Positions 10,984-24,178 of a stretch of DNA of 24,238 bases are shown here, piece by piece. How positions within the stretch are numbered: the stretch's first letter is position 1; each line of letters begins with the position of its first letter. A program made the translations under genes and the position numbers. Source of the DNA: Lenisia limosa (lineage: Eukaryota > Breviatea). Location of the stretch: positions 1 to 24,238 of the forward strand of contig LPNZ01008648.1 in assembly GCA_001655205.1 (NCBI GenBank). Direction: 5' to 3'. The notes beneath the pieces were generated by a model that did not search any database, was not told the origin of the DNA, and saw only the letters and a program-made list of their open reading frames with translations.

Positions 10984-11588
10984 TGTAGACTCTAAAAAGT
11001 GACATTTAGAAAACAATAAAATGCATTTTTCTGAGTCACCCAACTAACCTGACAATGGAAGAAATGATGGGAGCGCGGTTACATTTGATCACAGGTCTCC
11101 TGGTAATTAGAATGGAACGTGTGCTAAATCTGGATTCGTCCAACCTCACCATTAAGGAGACCACTCTTAAAGGGTTGCAGCAAACTACTGTGTATCCTCC
11201 TTGAAATTGAAGAGTTACAGGCAGGATAAATCCGGGATAAATCAAGCAAAATACAGTTATCCTTTGTTTAGATCGAAGACGGGGATATTGTTGAACTAGG
11301 CAACTATGCAATTAATTATAAAGTCTAGGGATGTTGGAGAGAGGAGGAAAAGAGGCAGAAGAGGCTTGGAAAAGAGGCAAAAAGGGTCCAGAAAAAAAAG
11401 ACTTTCCGGGCCGGGGTTTGCTTATAAACCAAGATTTTTGTCAAAAAAATTTACATCAACACCTGTCACACCTAGTAACGTAAGCAGTGTATATATTAAT
11501 TTGAATAGTTCTTTGTTGCGTTGATCTCGTTTTTGCTTTCTTTTTTTTCTTTTTTGCATTCACATGTTTGATAAACGTAGAAATCACG
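10984..11588. promoter_or_regulatory. Divergent intergenic region between SR-rich and RRM genes
   Basis: About 600 bp separate two divergent start codons. On the minus side, a donor-like GTTAGT at about 11046-11041 and an acceptor TTTTTAG just before ATG 10983 suggest a 5'UTR intron. On the plus side, a T-rich tract (about 11529-11555) precedes the RRM gene start. I cannot point to a defined promoter element. Confidence 0.4.
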
Positions 11589-13219
11589 ATGAGCACCGAA
11601 CACAACCCTCACACTCTCTGGGTCGGCGGACTTGGTCGCGCTATCACTCTTGACCAATTGAACGCTGCTTTTAAGCCTTTCAACTTCACCTCCTCTCGCA
11701 TTAGTGGGCAATTTGGGTCATTTTTAGTATTTTCCCCCACTTCCTTTTTTAACTTAGTGGTTGAGATTGTGTCTAATTCCCTTAGTTACGCTCAACGGAA
11801 AGCCCGATGTTTCTCGCGGGTAAGGGGTTGAACTAACATTCTTTTTTTTGAGGTTTTCTTTTTTGATTCATCCTATTTCTTTAATTATTCTTAGTTTTGG
11901 CTACGTTGAGTTCGCTAATGAGGATGACATGAAGAAAGCCCAGGAGAAGCTCGACAACACCCCCATTGACGACCGTACCATGCACTTGAGCCCTGCTCCT
12001 GCAAAGGGTTGGTAATTAATTCATTTCTTATAGTTTTGTTGTAATTTCCTAACTTTTTGCTCAGGTGTTCGCGTCGCTGTCCCCGGCAAGCGCATTTACG
12101 TTGGAAACCTGCCTGCCACTATTGTGGAGGATGATCTTGGACACCTTTTCAGTGTATGTTATTCCCATTTTTAAACGAATCTTTTTCTCACTTTTCTAGA
12201 CCTATGGTGACCTTGAGGTTCTTATCCAGGCTCCCAGAAGCCCTGAGTTCCCCCACTTTGCTTTCCTTACCTTCGAGAACATTGAAGACGCCACCAAGGT
12301 TTGCACCACCCTCTCTCTTGTCATTCTTATACTCCTTTAGGCTCTTGAAGTTGATACCAAGCAATTCGATACCACTATCACCGTTGCCTATGCTCTTCCC
12401 AGTGGGTTTTGTTATTTGCTCTTCTTTCTTAACCCATTGCCGTTGTTTTTTCTTGCTTTCTAGATTTCCTCACTTGTATTTGACTTTTATAGGACGCGAA
12501 CGTCGCCCTCGCGTCCGTGCCCCCCGCGCTGAGAAGGCTGAGGCCACCCCTGCCGCTCCTGCTTTCCGTGCCTACATTGGCAAGACTGAAGGTTTAACCA
12601 AGACTGAGATTTCCGAGTCTTTCGCCGAGTTCGGCAAGATCAAGAGCGTCACCCTCCGCACCGTCAAGAAGATTGATGCCCACTACGGATTCGTTTCCTT
12701 CGAAGATGAGGAGGCTCTCACTGCCGCCACCAAGCTCGGCACCCGTACCATCGGTGACGTCGAGGTTGTTGTTGAGGTCGCTAAGACCACCCCCCGTCGT
12801 CGCACCNNNNNNNNNNNNNNNNNNNNNNNNNNNNNNNNNNNNNNNNNNNNNNNNNNNNNNNNNNNNNNNNNNNNNNNNNNNNNNNNNNNNNNNNNNNCTC
12901 CCCCCAAGGTAACAAACCCGCACTCTTTTGTGTAAACTGTATCTCAATTCACTTACCCTTCCAGAACGCTATCTTCGTTGGCGGTACTCGCGAGCTCACC
13001 AAGGAGGACGTCAACGACGCCTTTGCTCCCTACGGCGAGATCAAGAAGGTTGTCGTCAACCGCGGCTTCCACTCCGTCTTCTTCGAGGATGCTGACGTCG
13101 ACGACATCATCAAGAAGATGGACGCCATGACCATCAAGGAGTCCAAGGTTTCTGTTCAGGCCCTCAAGACCACCCGTCGCTCCGCCCCCCGCCGCCGTCG
13201 CGTTGAATCCGAGGAGTAA
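11589..13219 (+). CDS. RNA-binding protein with four RRM domains and Arg-rich linkers
   Basis: It binds single-stranded RNA (RRM family knowledge); the specific targets cannot be read. The start is ATG 11589 (MSTEHNPHTLWVGGLG). Exons 11589-11703, 11786-11819 (34 nt), 11895-12007, 12065-12153, 12200-12298, 12341-12401 and 12493 to the gap all join in phase; the last exon runs from about 12965 to stop 13217-13219. RRM1 has RNP2-like LWVGGL and RNP1-like RGFGYVEF. RRM2 has IYVGNLP and FAFLTF. RRM3 has AYIGKTEG and YGFVSFEDEE. RRM4 has AIFVGGT, with a degenerate RNP1 (GFHSVFFED). Arg-rich linkers follow RRM2 (RRERRPRVRAPR) and RRM3 (PRRRT), and the C-terminus is APRRRRVESEE. Gap 12807-12897 hides about 30 residues of the second linker. 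The 3' half strongly prefers C-ending codons, as in a highly expressed gene. It is convergent with the GDI gene, with stops 85 bp apart. hnRNP-like or nucleolar roles are possible. Confidence 0.93.
12807..12897. other. Assembly gap in Arg-rich linker
   Basis: A run of 91 N lies between RRM3 and RRM4 of the RNA-binding protein gene. The flanking codons (Arg-rich before, Pro-Pro-Lys after) suggest a repetitive basic linker. Confidence 0.95.
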
Positions 13220-13304
13220 CTCCTGGCTAATGTATTTTTTTTATTCAACAGCTTTCTGGGATGTACAATTGAATGTGAAATAGATAAATAAATAGAATAC
13301 ACAG

Positions 13305-15591
13305 TTACTCCTGCTCTTCGTCTTCACTCTTGAGCTTTGAGAGGTCAAGAGGCTCACCAGTTACCTTGTTATAAATGTCGCTAGAACGATGAAAGAAGAC
13401 GAAAATGACATGAACAGCACCCCTTAAATCTCAGCATACAGGATGTCAGTCACAGAACTCTCGAAGTGAGAAGAAGCGTCATAGGAAGAACTGAGGAACA
13501 CATTGTCTTCAGCGCTATTGTTCTTGGGGAACATCATGGGGCTAGTCCACACAAACCTGCTTTGTGAGACAAATATTCTGATAGAGGAAAACCGCATTTG
13601 GCAATCTATAAAAATCTGCTCACTTCTCCTCAATAGCACCAAGAAGCTTGAAACCAGGCTCAAGCTCGGACTCGGCATCAGTTGTCTCAACGTTGGTACT
13701 GACAATGGCGATCCACTTGTTGGCAGCACAAACTTGATGATCATGTGCGATGACAGCGACGTAAATGTCATTGGCGCGGTTGACCTGGGGGGAGTAAAGC
13801 GAAGGAAATTTCGATGAATAACATTNNNNNNNNNNNNNNNNNNNNNNNNNNNNNNNNNNNNNNNNNNNNNNNNNNNNNNNNNNNNNNNNNNNNNNNNNNN
13901 NAGGCGACAACAGACCTGCTTTTGGGGAATGATGATTTGGGCAGAGTCAGCATTATCAGTTCCGACAACAGGATGGTTGAGAATGCAAATGGCGCGAACG
14001 ACTTCACCCTTCTTCTCGCATTTATCCTCGAAGTAGGTGGGGTCGGCAATGACCTGAACGTTTAGTATTGGCCAATAGATGCATGGCAAGAGAGAAGAAC
14101 CCAACAATTTTAGCCTTGGCGGTTTCTCCTTCTGAGGTAACACCGGCAAATTTGCCTTCTTCATCGTACTCAATCTTCTCAATGGGCTTGTTGAGCATGT
14201 AGGTACCACCTGTCTCATGAGATACGCATGTATGCTGTAATTCTCACACACTAATACTCCACATTGAAAGAAGAGGATTCGTTTTCTGCAGACAAATCCT
14301 ACCATAAATGGCGCAAAGACGGGCAAATCCTTGGGGAAGTTCACCAAGACCGTACATGGGGTAGATGTAGGGAGACTTTCTGATAATATTAGACACCGAC
14401 AAAAGCTACTGACAAATCAAAAAGTGGAACCTCACAAACCCGAAACGAGCAAGAGAGTCGGCGTAGAGAGTGACACGATCGCAGACCCTAAAGCGTCATA
14501 TTTGTCCTGATGAAGCATATCTGCAAAGAAAGGCCTACTCAATGGCGGGAAGGTTGTAGAAGGACTCGTCTTGGTAGAGAGCCATGGCGTGACCAATGAA
14601 GTCTTGGGTGTCGTCACCAAGGCCAAAGTCAGCCATCAGGTCGCGCATGGTCATCTTGGTCAGATCACGGCCTCCGTGGGTCTTAGGGTTCTCCTTTTCA
14701 TAGTCTTGGAGGTAGACGAAGAATTTCTTGCAGCTACACGGTGAGCCCTACAGTGCTATTATACCCACCGTCTCTTCTCAAAGAATCCCATCAGGTTCGA
14801 CTTCAAAGCCTCAGCATCAGTGGCAGGAACCTTCGAAACCTTTCCTGTACAACAGTTATTGAGTTCAACGAATTGTAAAAAGAGAATATAAGTGGTTATA
14901 CGAAGAGAAAAAACACTTGAAAGTGACACGCTGTCACATTTTCTCGTTTTTAACAAAGTTGTCCATCCTACCATCACGGAAAACGTAAGAGCCAGCAACA
15001 CTGCGGAAATCTAGATAACGAGAAACCTTGGTATGAACAAGCATCTTAACGAGTCCACCTGTGAAGGAATAAGAGGAATAAGACAACAGCAATAAAACGG
15101 AAGCTGTCACCAAATTGTAATGGTAGTTTACTTATAACAAGCAAAATAGCTCACCAATTTCAATAATATATTAGTAAATGAATGCATGCATTTTGCGTGA
15201 CTCACCTCCAGCAAGGATCAGTTTGGGAACCAGATCAATATTGTAGTCGCGAGGGCGACCAAGTGACTCAGGGGGCTTAGCTCCATCACGGTGCTTGCTG
15301 TAAAGCTGGTCCTAGAAGCGTAAAAGAAGAACAATGCATTGAAGAAGATAGTCAATTTGACAAACCAAAGTTAAAGAAGCTGATTCTCCGCCATAGTAGT
15401 TGTTACGATCCATGTGGAGTACTGAAAGGTTAATATATGACTAAATGCAGTTCAAAAACACTTTACCTTTCTTTCCAGCAACTGAAAGCAGGCCTGATAG
15501 GACGCATTCCTTAAGTCCTGTACCAAGAACAATTACATCATACTCTAAAAGGTGAAAACGAAACGTTCACGAAAATCAAACCTTCGTCCAT
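13305..15591 (-). CDS. GDI1: Rab GDP dissociation inhibitor (RabGDI)
   Basis: It extracts GDP-bound, prenylated Rab GTPases from membranes and recycles them in the cytosol for vesicle traffic (established for the family). The start is ATG 15591 (MDE), followed by a short first intron and then [18 protein letters not shown], the conserved N-terminal signature. Other family landmarks, in order: [150 protein letters not shown] joined to [13 protein letters not shown], and [15 protein letters not shown]. It ends in an acidic KSEDEEQE with stop at 13305. Gap 13826-13901 appears to lie entirely in an intron, because PQKQ and VNRANDIY join as in the family. Length is about 440-450 residues, as expected, with no sign of damage. 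Confidence 0.97.
13826..13901. other. Assembly gap in a GDI intron
   Basis: A run of 76 N sits between a donor (GTCTGT, minus strand) and an acceptor (CCCCCCAG, minus strand), so no GDI coding sequence seems to be lost. Confidence 0.9.
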
Positions 15592-15816
15592 CTTGTCAAA
15601 TTAAGTTCAAAAACTACAGCACTCTAACAGAAAACGAGCAAATCATCAATAATTTTTTTCAACCTTTTAAGCAATGATCAAAAGATCGCCTATTGAGCAT
15701 TTGCATGAAAATAGTAATGTAACCCTTTTCATACTTGCAGTATTCAGTTTTATTTATTATATTATTAGAGGAGCTGAGAGCTAGTGAGTTCAGCGTGTGA
15801 CTTCTAAGGGGGTACA
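15592..15816. promoter_or_regulatory. Divergent intergenic region GDI / YME1-type protease
   Basis: 225 bp separate the two start codons and must carry both promoters. It is AT-rich, with a TATTTATTATATTATTAG tract at about 15750-15767, some 50 bp upstream of the protease ATG. No specific factor site is recognised. Confidence 0.45.
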
Positions 15817-19664
<3,848 letters not shown>

Positions 19665-20139
19665 GCAAATGTGGATACGCTCAAAACAAGATATGGTCTT
19701 CTGAATGATGTTGGAATGTTTCTGTTTCATGGTTTGGTTTTAAAAAATATATTTCGTGTTCCTTCTTATAAACCCATTAAATTACATAAGCAAGATAAAG
19801 ATTGATCAGCTATTCTGCCATCTGCAATTCTCACCGCACGCTGATATAATAGAGGGATAGGATGTCCGTCGCCGCGCTTGACAAAGAGCAGTCCACGCCG
19901 CCGGATTTCTCCCCTTTTCCCCCTCTCCCACTCTTCCCCTTTCACCAACCAACAAACCAAACAACTACACGCAACAACGCAGCTCTTCAACAGAGTAGTC
20001 AGGACAGAAGGACATATCACCCCACACCAATCACAGACACGCACCACTGACACCCCGCAGCACGAATGGCCCAACACAGCCGGAACTTCTTGTAGATCTC
20101 CTCCAAAACAAAAAAAGCCGTTGTTATTATTCTGAAATG
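19665..20139. other. Intergenic stretch, C/A-rich middle
   Basis: It holds the 3' flank of the protease gene. A strongly biased tract (about 19890-20060) on the plus strand is rich in C, A and T and poor in G. The short ORFs across it (Pro/Thr/Gln-rich) look like composition artefacts. Such a CA-rich tract could be a 5' leader, but no convincing gene follows directly. Confidence 0.4.
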
Positions 20140-20600
20140 TCAGTAGTTGCCCAGGCAGTTGTGCTGACCACTGTTGGGGACAGAGTATTTTTTAAAGTGG
20201 GTTGTTTCCCTGTTTATTGAGAATATCTCTGACAGCATCATTTGACTAAGATTATTTGCCATGCAGTGTCCCCCTTTGCTTTTGATAATCCCGTAGTCAA
20301 CCAGTAATGCACCCACCTCGACCAGTCCTGATGCTATTGCCTCTCTCTTGGCCATTTTCGCCCAGTTGTCAAGAGAGCTAGACTCTGGAGGTTTGGAGGG
20401 ATGGGGCAATGTTTCAAATTTGCAGACAGGTAAGAAGTATTAAAACTGTTATTAGTTCAAAGCAGTATGGGTTCCAAACCAGGTTAAGGCGGACGTACTC
20501 ATAGGCATATGTTCTTCCTTTCTTAATTATGTACCTAATCCTTGTTGGTATGCTGGAGTCACGTAGAAAGCTGTTCTTGGAGCTGTAAGGCAAATGATTG
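20140..20600 (-). pseudogene. Possible decayed or partial protein-coding remnant
   Basis: Two minus-strand segments have coding-like composition. One (about 20390-20150) includes NWAKMAKREAIASGLVEVG and ends SGQHNCLGNY. The other (about 20590-20440, an open frame without a clear start) includes IPTRIRYIIKKGRTYAYEYV and RLNLVWNPY. The second recalls the basic, aromatic N-terminal stretch of some transposases, but the similarity is only visual. I could not join the two parts into one gene. Location among repeats makes a mobile-element remnant plausible. Confidence 0.25.
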
Positions 20601-20888
20601 GGTGTTAATATCTCTTATAGATGTGATGGTTCCACATATTTTCTTCTAACAATAGCAGCAATTCAGCAAGTTGTTCTTTCCAAAGATGATGCTCTTTCAT
20701 CCGCAGGTGTTCCAAATATGGATGAAGGTGGGTGCCAAATATAACACTATTATGCCACTCTATGTTGGGAGGCACATAAACCTGTTTGCACTGAGTTATA
20801 AGGCAAATCTTGAGACACAGTGATATCAACCTTCAACAAAGCTATTGGTGATATTCTCCTGACCCCCATCATAGCTTCCATAAACATA

Positions 20889-21062
20889 TTATCCCAACAT
20901 CTGATGATATTGACCCTCTACCCACCCTATCTGCAATTATCACAAACATCCGCATCCATCACTCAAGTGGGTTATCTTGGTGAACAGATTAGCATGGATT
21001 CATATCATTACTTCAATATACGATAAACGTAGTGATTTTTGTTTTAACGTCAATCAATATCC
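20889..21062 (+). repeat. Dispersed repeat, copy 1
   Basis: It matches 23747-23914 over nearly its whole length, from CCCAACATCTGATGAT to GTCAATCAATATCC, with scattered substitutions and an extra segment of about 11-12 bp (ATTGACCCTCT region) in this copy. Conserved blocks include AATTATCACAAACATCCGC, AGTGGGTTATCTTGGT and CTTCAATATACGATAAACG. The orientation is the same in both copies. Confidence 0.9.
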
Positions 21063-21237
21063 TACCTACTACGCTGCTCGTCTCATCCGAACTCTCAATA
21101 CTAATAGATATATTAGTATTGAGGGATCCAATATCGCTTATTGTCGTGATGTGGACGGCTTATTTCTCATTTCTCTATATCATATTATATTTTATCCAGA
21201 TGTGGTAATGATAATCATGAATAAACAGTTGAAATAA
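20977..21237 (+). pseudogene. Fragment resembling the C-terminal part of a reverse-transcriptase element protein
   Basis: The open frame reads ITSIYDKRSDFCFNVNQYP, then AARLIRTLN and further residues to a stop at 21237. The pattern YDKR-x-DF-x-F-x-V followed about ten residues later by LIR recalls a conserved C-terminal block in proteins of reverse-transcriptase mobile elements of many eukaryotes. This is from memory of the family pattern, not a search. No polymerase catalytic motif is in the window. The same block recurs at about 23866-23914 (TSIYDKRRDFCLKVNQYP), so this is a repeated element piece. Confidence 0.4.
21094..21123. repeat. Perfect inverted repeat, 13-bp arms, 4-nt loop
   Basis: CTCAATACTAATA is followed by GATA and then the exact reverse complement. 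It lies just beyond the conserved part of dispersed repeat copy 1. Confidence 0.95.
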
Positions 21238-21749
21238 TGAGCGACAATAGCTGGAGTGTTCCCCTAGAGTGTACTAGGCTTGAAGTTAACTCTAACAATT
21301 TCAGACACGTACATTTTTCAGTGAAAGAATGAAAGAGATATGATTGTTGAAGTTAATGCGTTTATTTTTTCAGAAGTTGTCACATTGATGATGAACAGTC
21401 ATGGCCATGTTTATGGCATTNNNNNNNNNNNNNNNNNNNNNNNNNNNNNNNNNNNNNNNNNNNNNNNNNNNNNNNNNNNNNNNNNNNNNNNNNNNNNNNN
21501 NNNNNNNNNNNNNNNNNNNNNNNNNNNNNNNNNNNNNNNNNNNNNNNNNNNNNNNNNNNNNNNAAGGATCAAGAAGGATTGGAAGATTTTGTTGTCACCA
21601 ATCTTGGACCATCTCTTCTTTCTTTGTAGTTGGTAATGGTTTCCATTTGTATGTTGCTGTTGAACTTATTTATTCTTTCTTGAACGTGAACACTAATAAA
21701 TATTTAAATATTACAATACCTCAACCTGATAAATACAATACCTATTTGC
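21238..21749. other. Repeat-flank / 3' flank of dUTPase with assembly gap
   Basis: AT-rich DNA with a gap (21421-21563). The open frame running rightwards over the gap toward 22030 is the antisense shadow of dUTPase exons. I see no gene of its own here. Confidence 0.6.
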
Positions 21750-23106
21750 CTAATTCTTTGGCCCTGTACCAGTTGAGCCAAAGCCACCGTCGCCTCTCAC
21801 TGTGCTGTCAAGCTCAACAACCTAAATCGATAATGCTTGACACGAACCCATGGGTGTTACAGGATCAAGTCCATTCGTTTTGGGCTCATATCACGAATTG
21901 CCTAATGTCTGCACCAACCTCCTTCAAGATGGGTCTTGCAATAGCTTCTAAAATGAGCTGGGCTATTCTCATTCCAGGAGTGACTAGTGAGGTTATTAAT
22001 ATTGCTTTCACCAAAAGGAATGGATTTTAGAATTAGATTTCGGATTTTTACACGAAATTGTGACTTCTCACCGTGGAAGTCTTGCTGCCCAAGATTGAAG
22101 AGCACAATCCCGACCTCCCCCCTGTAGTCCTGAGGAAATTAAAATCCACAAGAAAAAAAACGAGAAAACNNNNNNNNNNNNNNNNNNNNNNNNNNNNNNN
22201 NNNNNNNNNNNNNNNNNNNNNNNNNNNNNNNNNNNNNNNNNNNACGTCCAAACCATGTTTGACTGCAAGTCCAGACCGAGGGGCTTACAGGGTCAGAAAA
22301 GTTGCTTCAAATAGAAGGAAATAAACAAGATGGGATCATACATATTATTCTTTAATAACAATATTGTCTTCTCAATAGGAACACAAATGATTTTTCACTT
22401 ACCGATTCGTCCATAGAAACCCTCAGGAACTGCAATCTAAAAAGGTCAAATAGGCAAAATGGAATATTGCCCAATTGTAAAACCTGAGAAACCCCTCCTC
22501 ACAGCAAGACCAGTTTTGACAATAGCCCTGGATCCAGCAGGTATCACAACATCAGCATTGCTGGGACTATCATTAATGTCAGGATTATCATAGTAAGGAT
22601 TATAAATATATCTGGGGTATAATTTCATGTATATGAAGGATTATCAATAACTGTCAGGATACATATTATACTGTTTTGCATTACAATTGTAAGGATTATC
22701 AATATTATTAGGATGGTCAATGGTGCTGTTCCAAACAAACCTGTGAATGTCAAGCCCAGCAGCTTGAGGTGAGCCAGCTAAAAGAGTGATTTCATTGAAA
22801 AAATTCAATGTAAAAGGATGATGCACCATTGTCAATTTTCTGGAATAACGTTGAGATGAACTGTTCTTGACAAATCCACAAGGTCTAGAGAAGGCTGTGG
22901 AGAAGAATAAAAGTTTTTTTCTTTTAAGAACTGAATCTCACAATATATATAATAATTGTGCTGAACATAACTTCAGAAAACTTAATGATGATATGAAGGA
23001 CATGTAATGATACATGATACGATATGACTGGCACCATCAAACCTTTAGGTGCCAAAGCATCCGGGCTGAGTTTAACAAACTCTAATACTTCCTCCTGAAT
23101 GGTCAT
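21750..23106 (-). CDS. DUT1: dUTPase (deoxyuridine 5'-triphosphate nucleotidohydrolase), trimeric type
   Basis: It hydrolyses dUTP to dUMP and pyrophosphate, which keeps uracil out of DNA and supplies dUMP for thymidylate synthesis (established). The start is ATG 23106 (MTIQEEVLEFVKLSPDALAP). Eight exons with matching phase: 23106-23043, 22777-22741, 22566-22503, 22436-22403, 22283 into gap 22170-22243, 22129-22072, 21983-21919 and 21821-21750. All five family motifs are present: GSPQAAGLDIHS (motif 1); PRSGLAVKHGLDV (motif 3, with the preceding AVPEGFYGRIGA); DYRGEVGIVLFNLG (end of the motif 2/4 region); GMRIAQLILE; and the C-terminal P-loop-like RGDGGFGSTG. The gap removes a few residues before DYRG, where the catalytic-pocket Asp-containing stretch would lie. 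The exon with VVIPAGSRAIVKTGLA fits its usual place. Length is about 150 residues, normal. It is divergent from the gene at 23396. It is a standard intron-bearing cellular gene, with no viral context. Confidence 0.97.
22170..22243. other. Assembly gap in dUTPase gene
   Basis: A run of 74 N between exon 5 (ends GLDV) and exon 6 (starts DYRGEV). It hides the end of exon 5 and probably its splice donor. Confidence 0.95.
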
Positions 23107-23395
23107 CTGGAATAGAGGATGAGAGGATGAGAAACGGCTCTGCCTATAACATATTAGATCATCTGATCAAAACTCAACAAAGCAAAAATTGCGTTTCTTC
23201 TCCTCCTCTTTCTCAACCACAAAACGTGAAGTGATGGTGTTGTTGATGAGAAAATGAGAAACTGAGCTTCCTAAGTTGAGTAAGAAAATCTAAAATTCTT
23301 GACTTCATCCACCTGTTGCTAACAAGTTCTACCTAGGTTGGTAATTCTTCAACTTTGGATAATAAACAACAATCTTGGCATTACACTCCAGGAAG
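23107..23395. promoter_or_regulatory. Divergent intergenic region dUTPase / unknown gene
   Basis: 289 bp between the two start codons must serve both genes. A pyrimidine-rich tract at about 23194-23216 and otherwise AT-rich DNA are visible. No defined cell-cycle box is recognised. Confidence 0.35.
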
Positions 23396-23689
23396 ATGAC
23401 CATCATCTCCGGAAAAAGAGCCATTCCAATGAGTGAGCCCCAGCTTAGCGATTTCCCAGCCTATCGTTCTCAGTCTATCCCCAACTTCGATGTAAGCAGT
23501 TTTCTTTTCTTGTGTTGCTTAAAGTTTTCTTACTCCTGAAGTATTTTGAAAAGTATTTTATTTGATTGATGGAATGTCAGAATTCTCCATTTCTCCTACG
23601 ACAAGAAAGCCTTTTAACGGTTCTAGAATCTGCATTCTTCAGCCCCGTCTAAAACGACAGGATGGCCGTTGGTCAGCGTTTTCCCTCAT
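23396..23689 (+). CDS. 5' end of an unrecognised gene
   Basis: Exon 1 (23396-23491) starts with ATG and reads MTIISGKRAIPMSEPQLSDF and on to IPNFD, ending in phase 0 at a strong donor GTAAGC. Two acceptors fit. TTCTAG at 23626 gives exon 2 (23627-23689; NLHSSAPSKTTGWPLVSVFP) with a strong donor GTAAGT, so the gene would go on to the right. TGTCAG at 23580 instead gives NSPFLLRQESLLTVLESAFF and a stop at 23652, a 55-residue protein. I prefer the first because both sites are strong and the preceding TTTTAAC looks like a branch site. The following intron would contain dispersed repeat copy 2. Function unknown. Confidence 0.5.
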
Positions 23690-23746
23690 GTAAGTGGGCT
23701 CTCTTAGTTTCGAGGCTCCTGTTGTGTTTTTTTTATATTATTATTA

Positions 23747-23914
23747 TTATCCCAACATCTGATGATACCCACCCTATCTACAATTATCACAAACATCCGC
23801 TTCCACAACTGAAGTGGGTTATCTTGGTATACAGGTTAACATTCATAGGAATCATATCAATACTTCAATATACGATAAACGCAGGGATTTTTGTTTAAAA
23901 GTCAATCAATATCC
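23747..23914 (+). repeat. Dispersed repeat, copy 2
   Basis: This is the second copy of the element at 20889-21062, in the same orientation, and encodes the related block TSIYDKRRDFCLKVNQYP. Downstream the frame continues as CSETYCKRCLERATHALRS up to the gap at 24004-24014. It is probably inside an intron of, or just beyond, the gene starting at 23396. Confidence 0.9.
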
Positions 23915-24156
23915 ACATATCCATTGGAACTGTTCCGAAACATATTGTAAAAGGTGTCTTGAACGGGCAACTCACGCGTTACGGTCGATTGTGTTCTCAA
24001 CCGNNNNNNNNNNNAATATTTACGATAATATTTTTCTATAGAGCCTTTGATGTCTAATCCAATATCTCTTATAAGCGTGATGGTGGGACGGTTTCGGCCA
24101 GATATTCATCTTTATTTTATTTTCTCATTGATATGTGATATTATTATTATAATTAT

Positions 24157-24178
24157 TAGTAGTAGTAGTAGCAGTAGC

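Noticed and set aside
13503-14065. Plus-strand ORFs at the GDI gene
   Set aside because: The minus strand matches Rab GDI across these positions; the plus-strand frames have no independent support.
19862-20135. Pro/Thr/Gln-rich plus-strand ORFs (MSVAALDKEQ...)
   Set aside because: They arise from a C/A-rich tract that is open in several frames at once, with no motif and no good splice continuation.
21401-22030. 209-residue plus-strand ORF across a gap
   Set aside because: A third of it is N, and the rest is the antisense of dUTPase exons 7 and 8, which carry clear family motifs.
21750-23106. Viral or retroelement origin of the dUTPase
   Set aside because: Although repeats flank it, the gene has seven introns in consistent phase and the normal cellular length and motifs.
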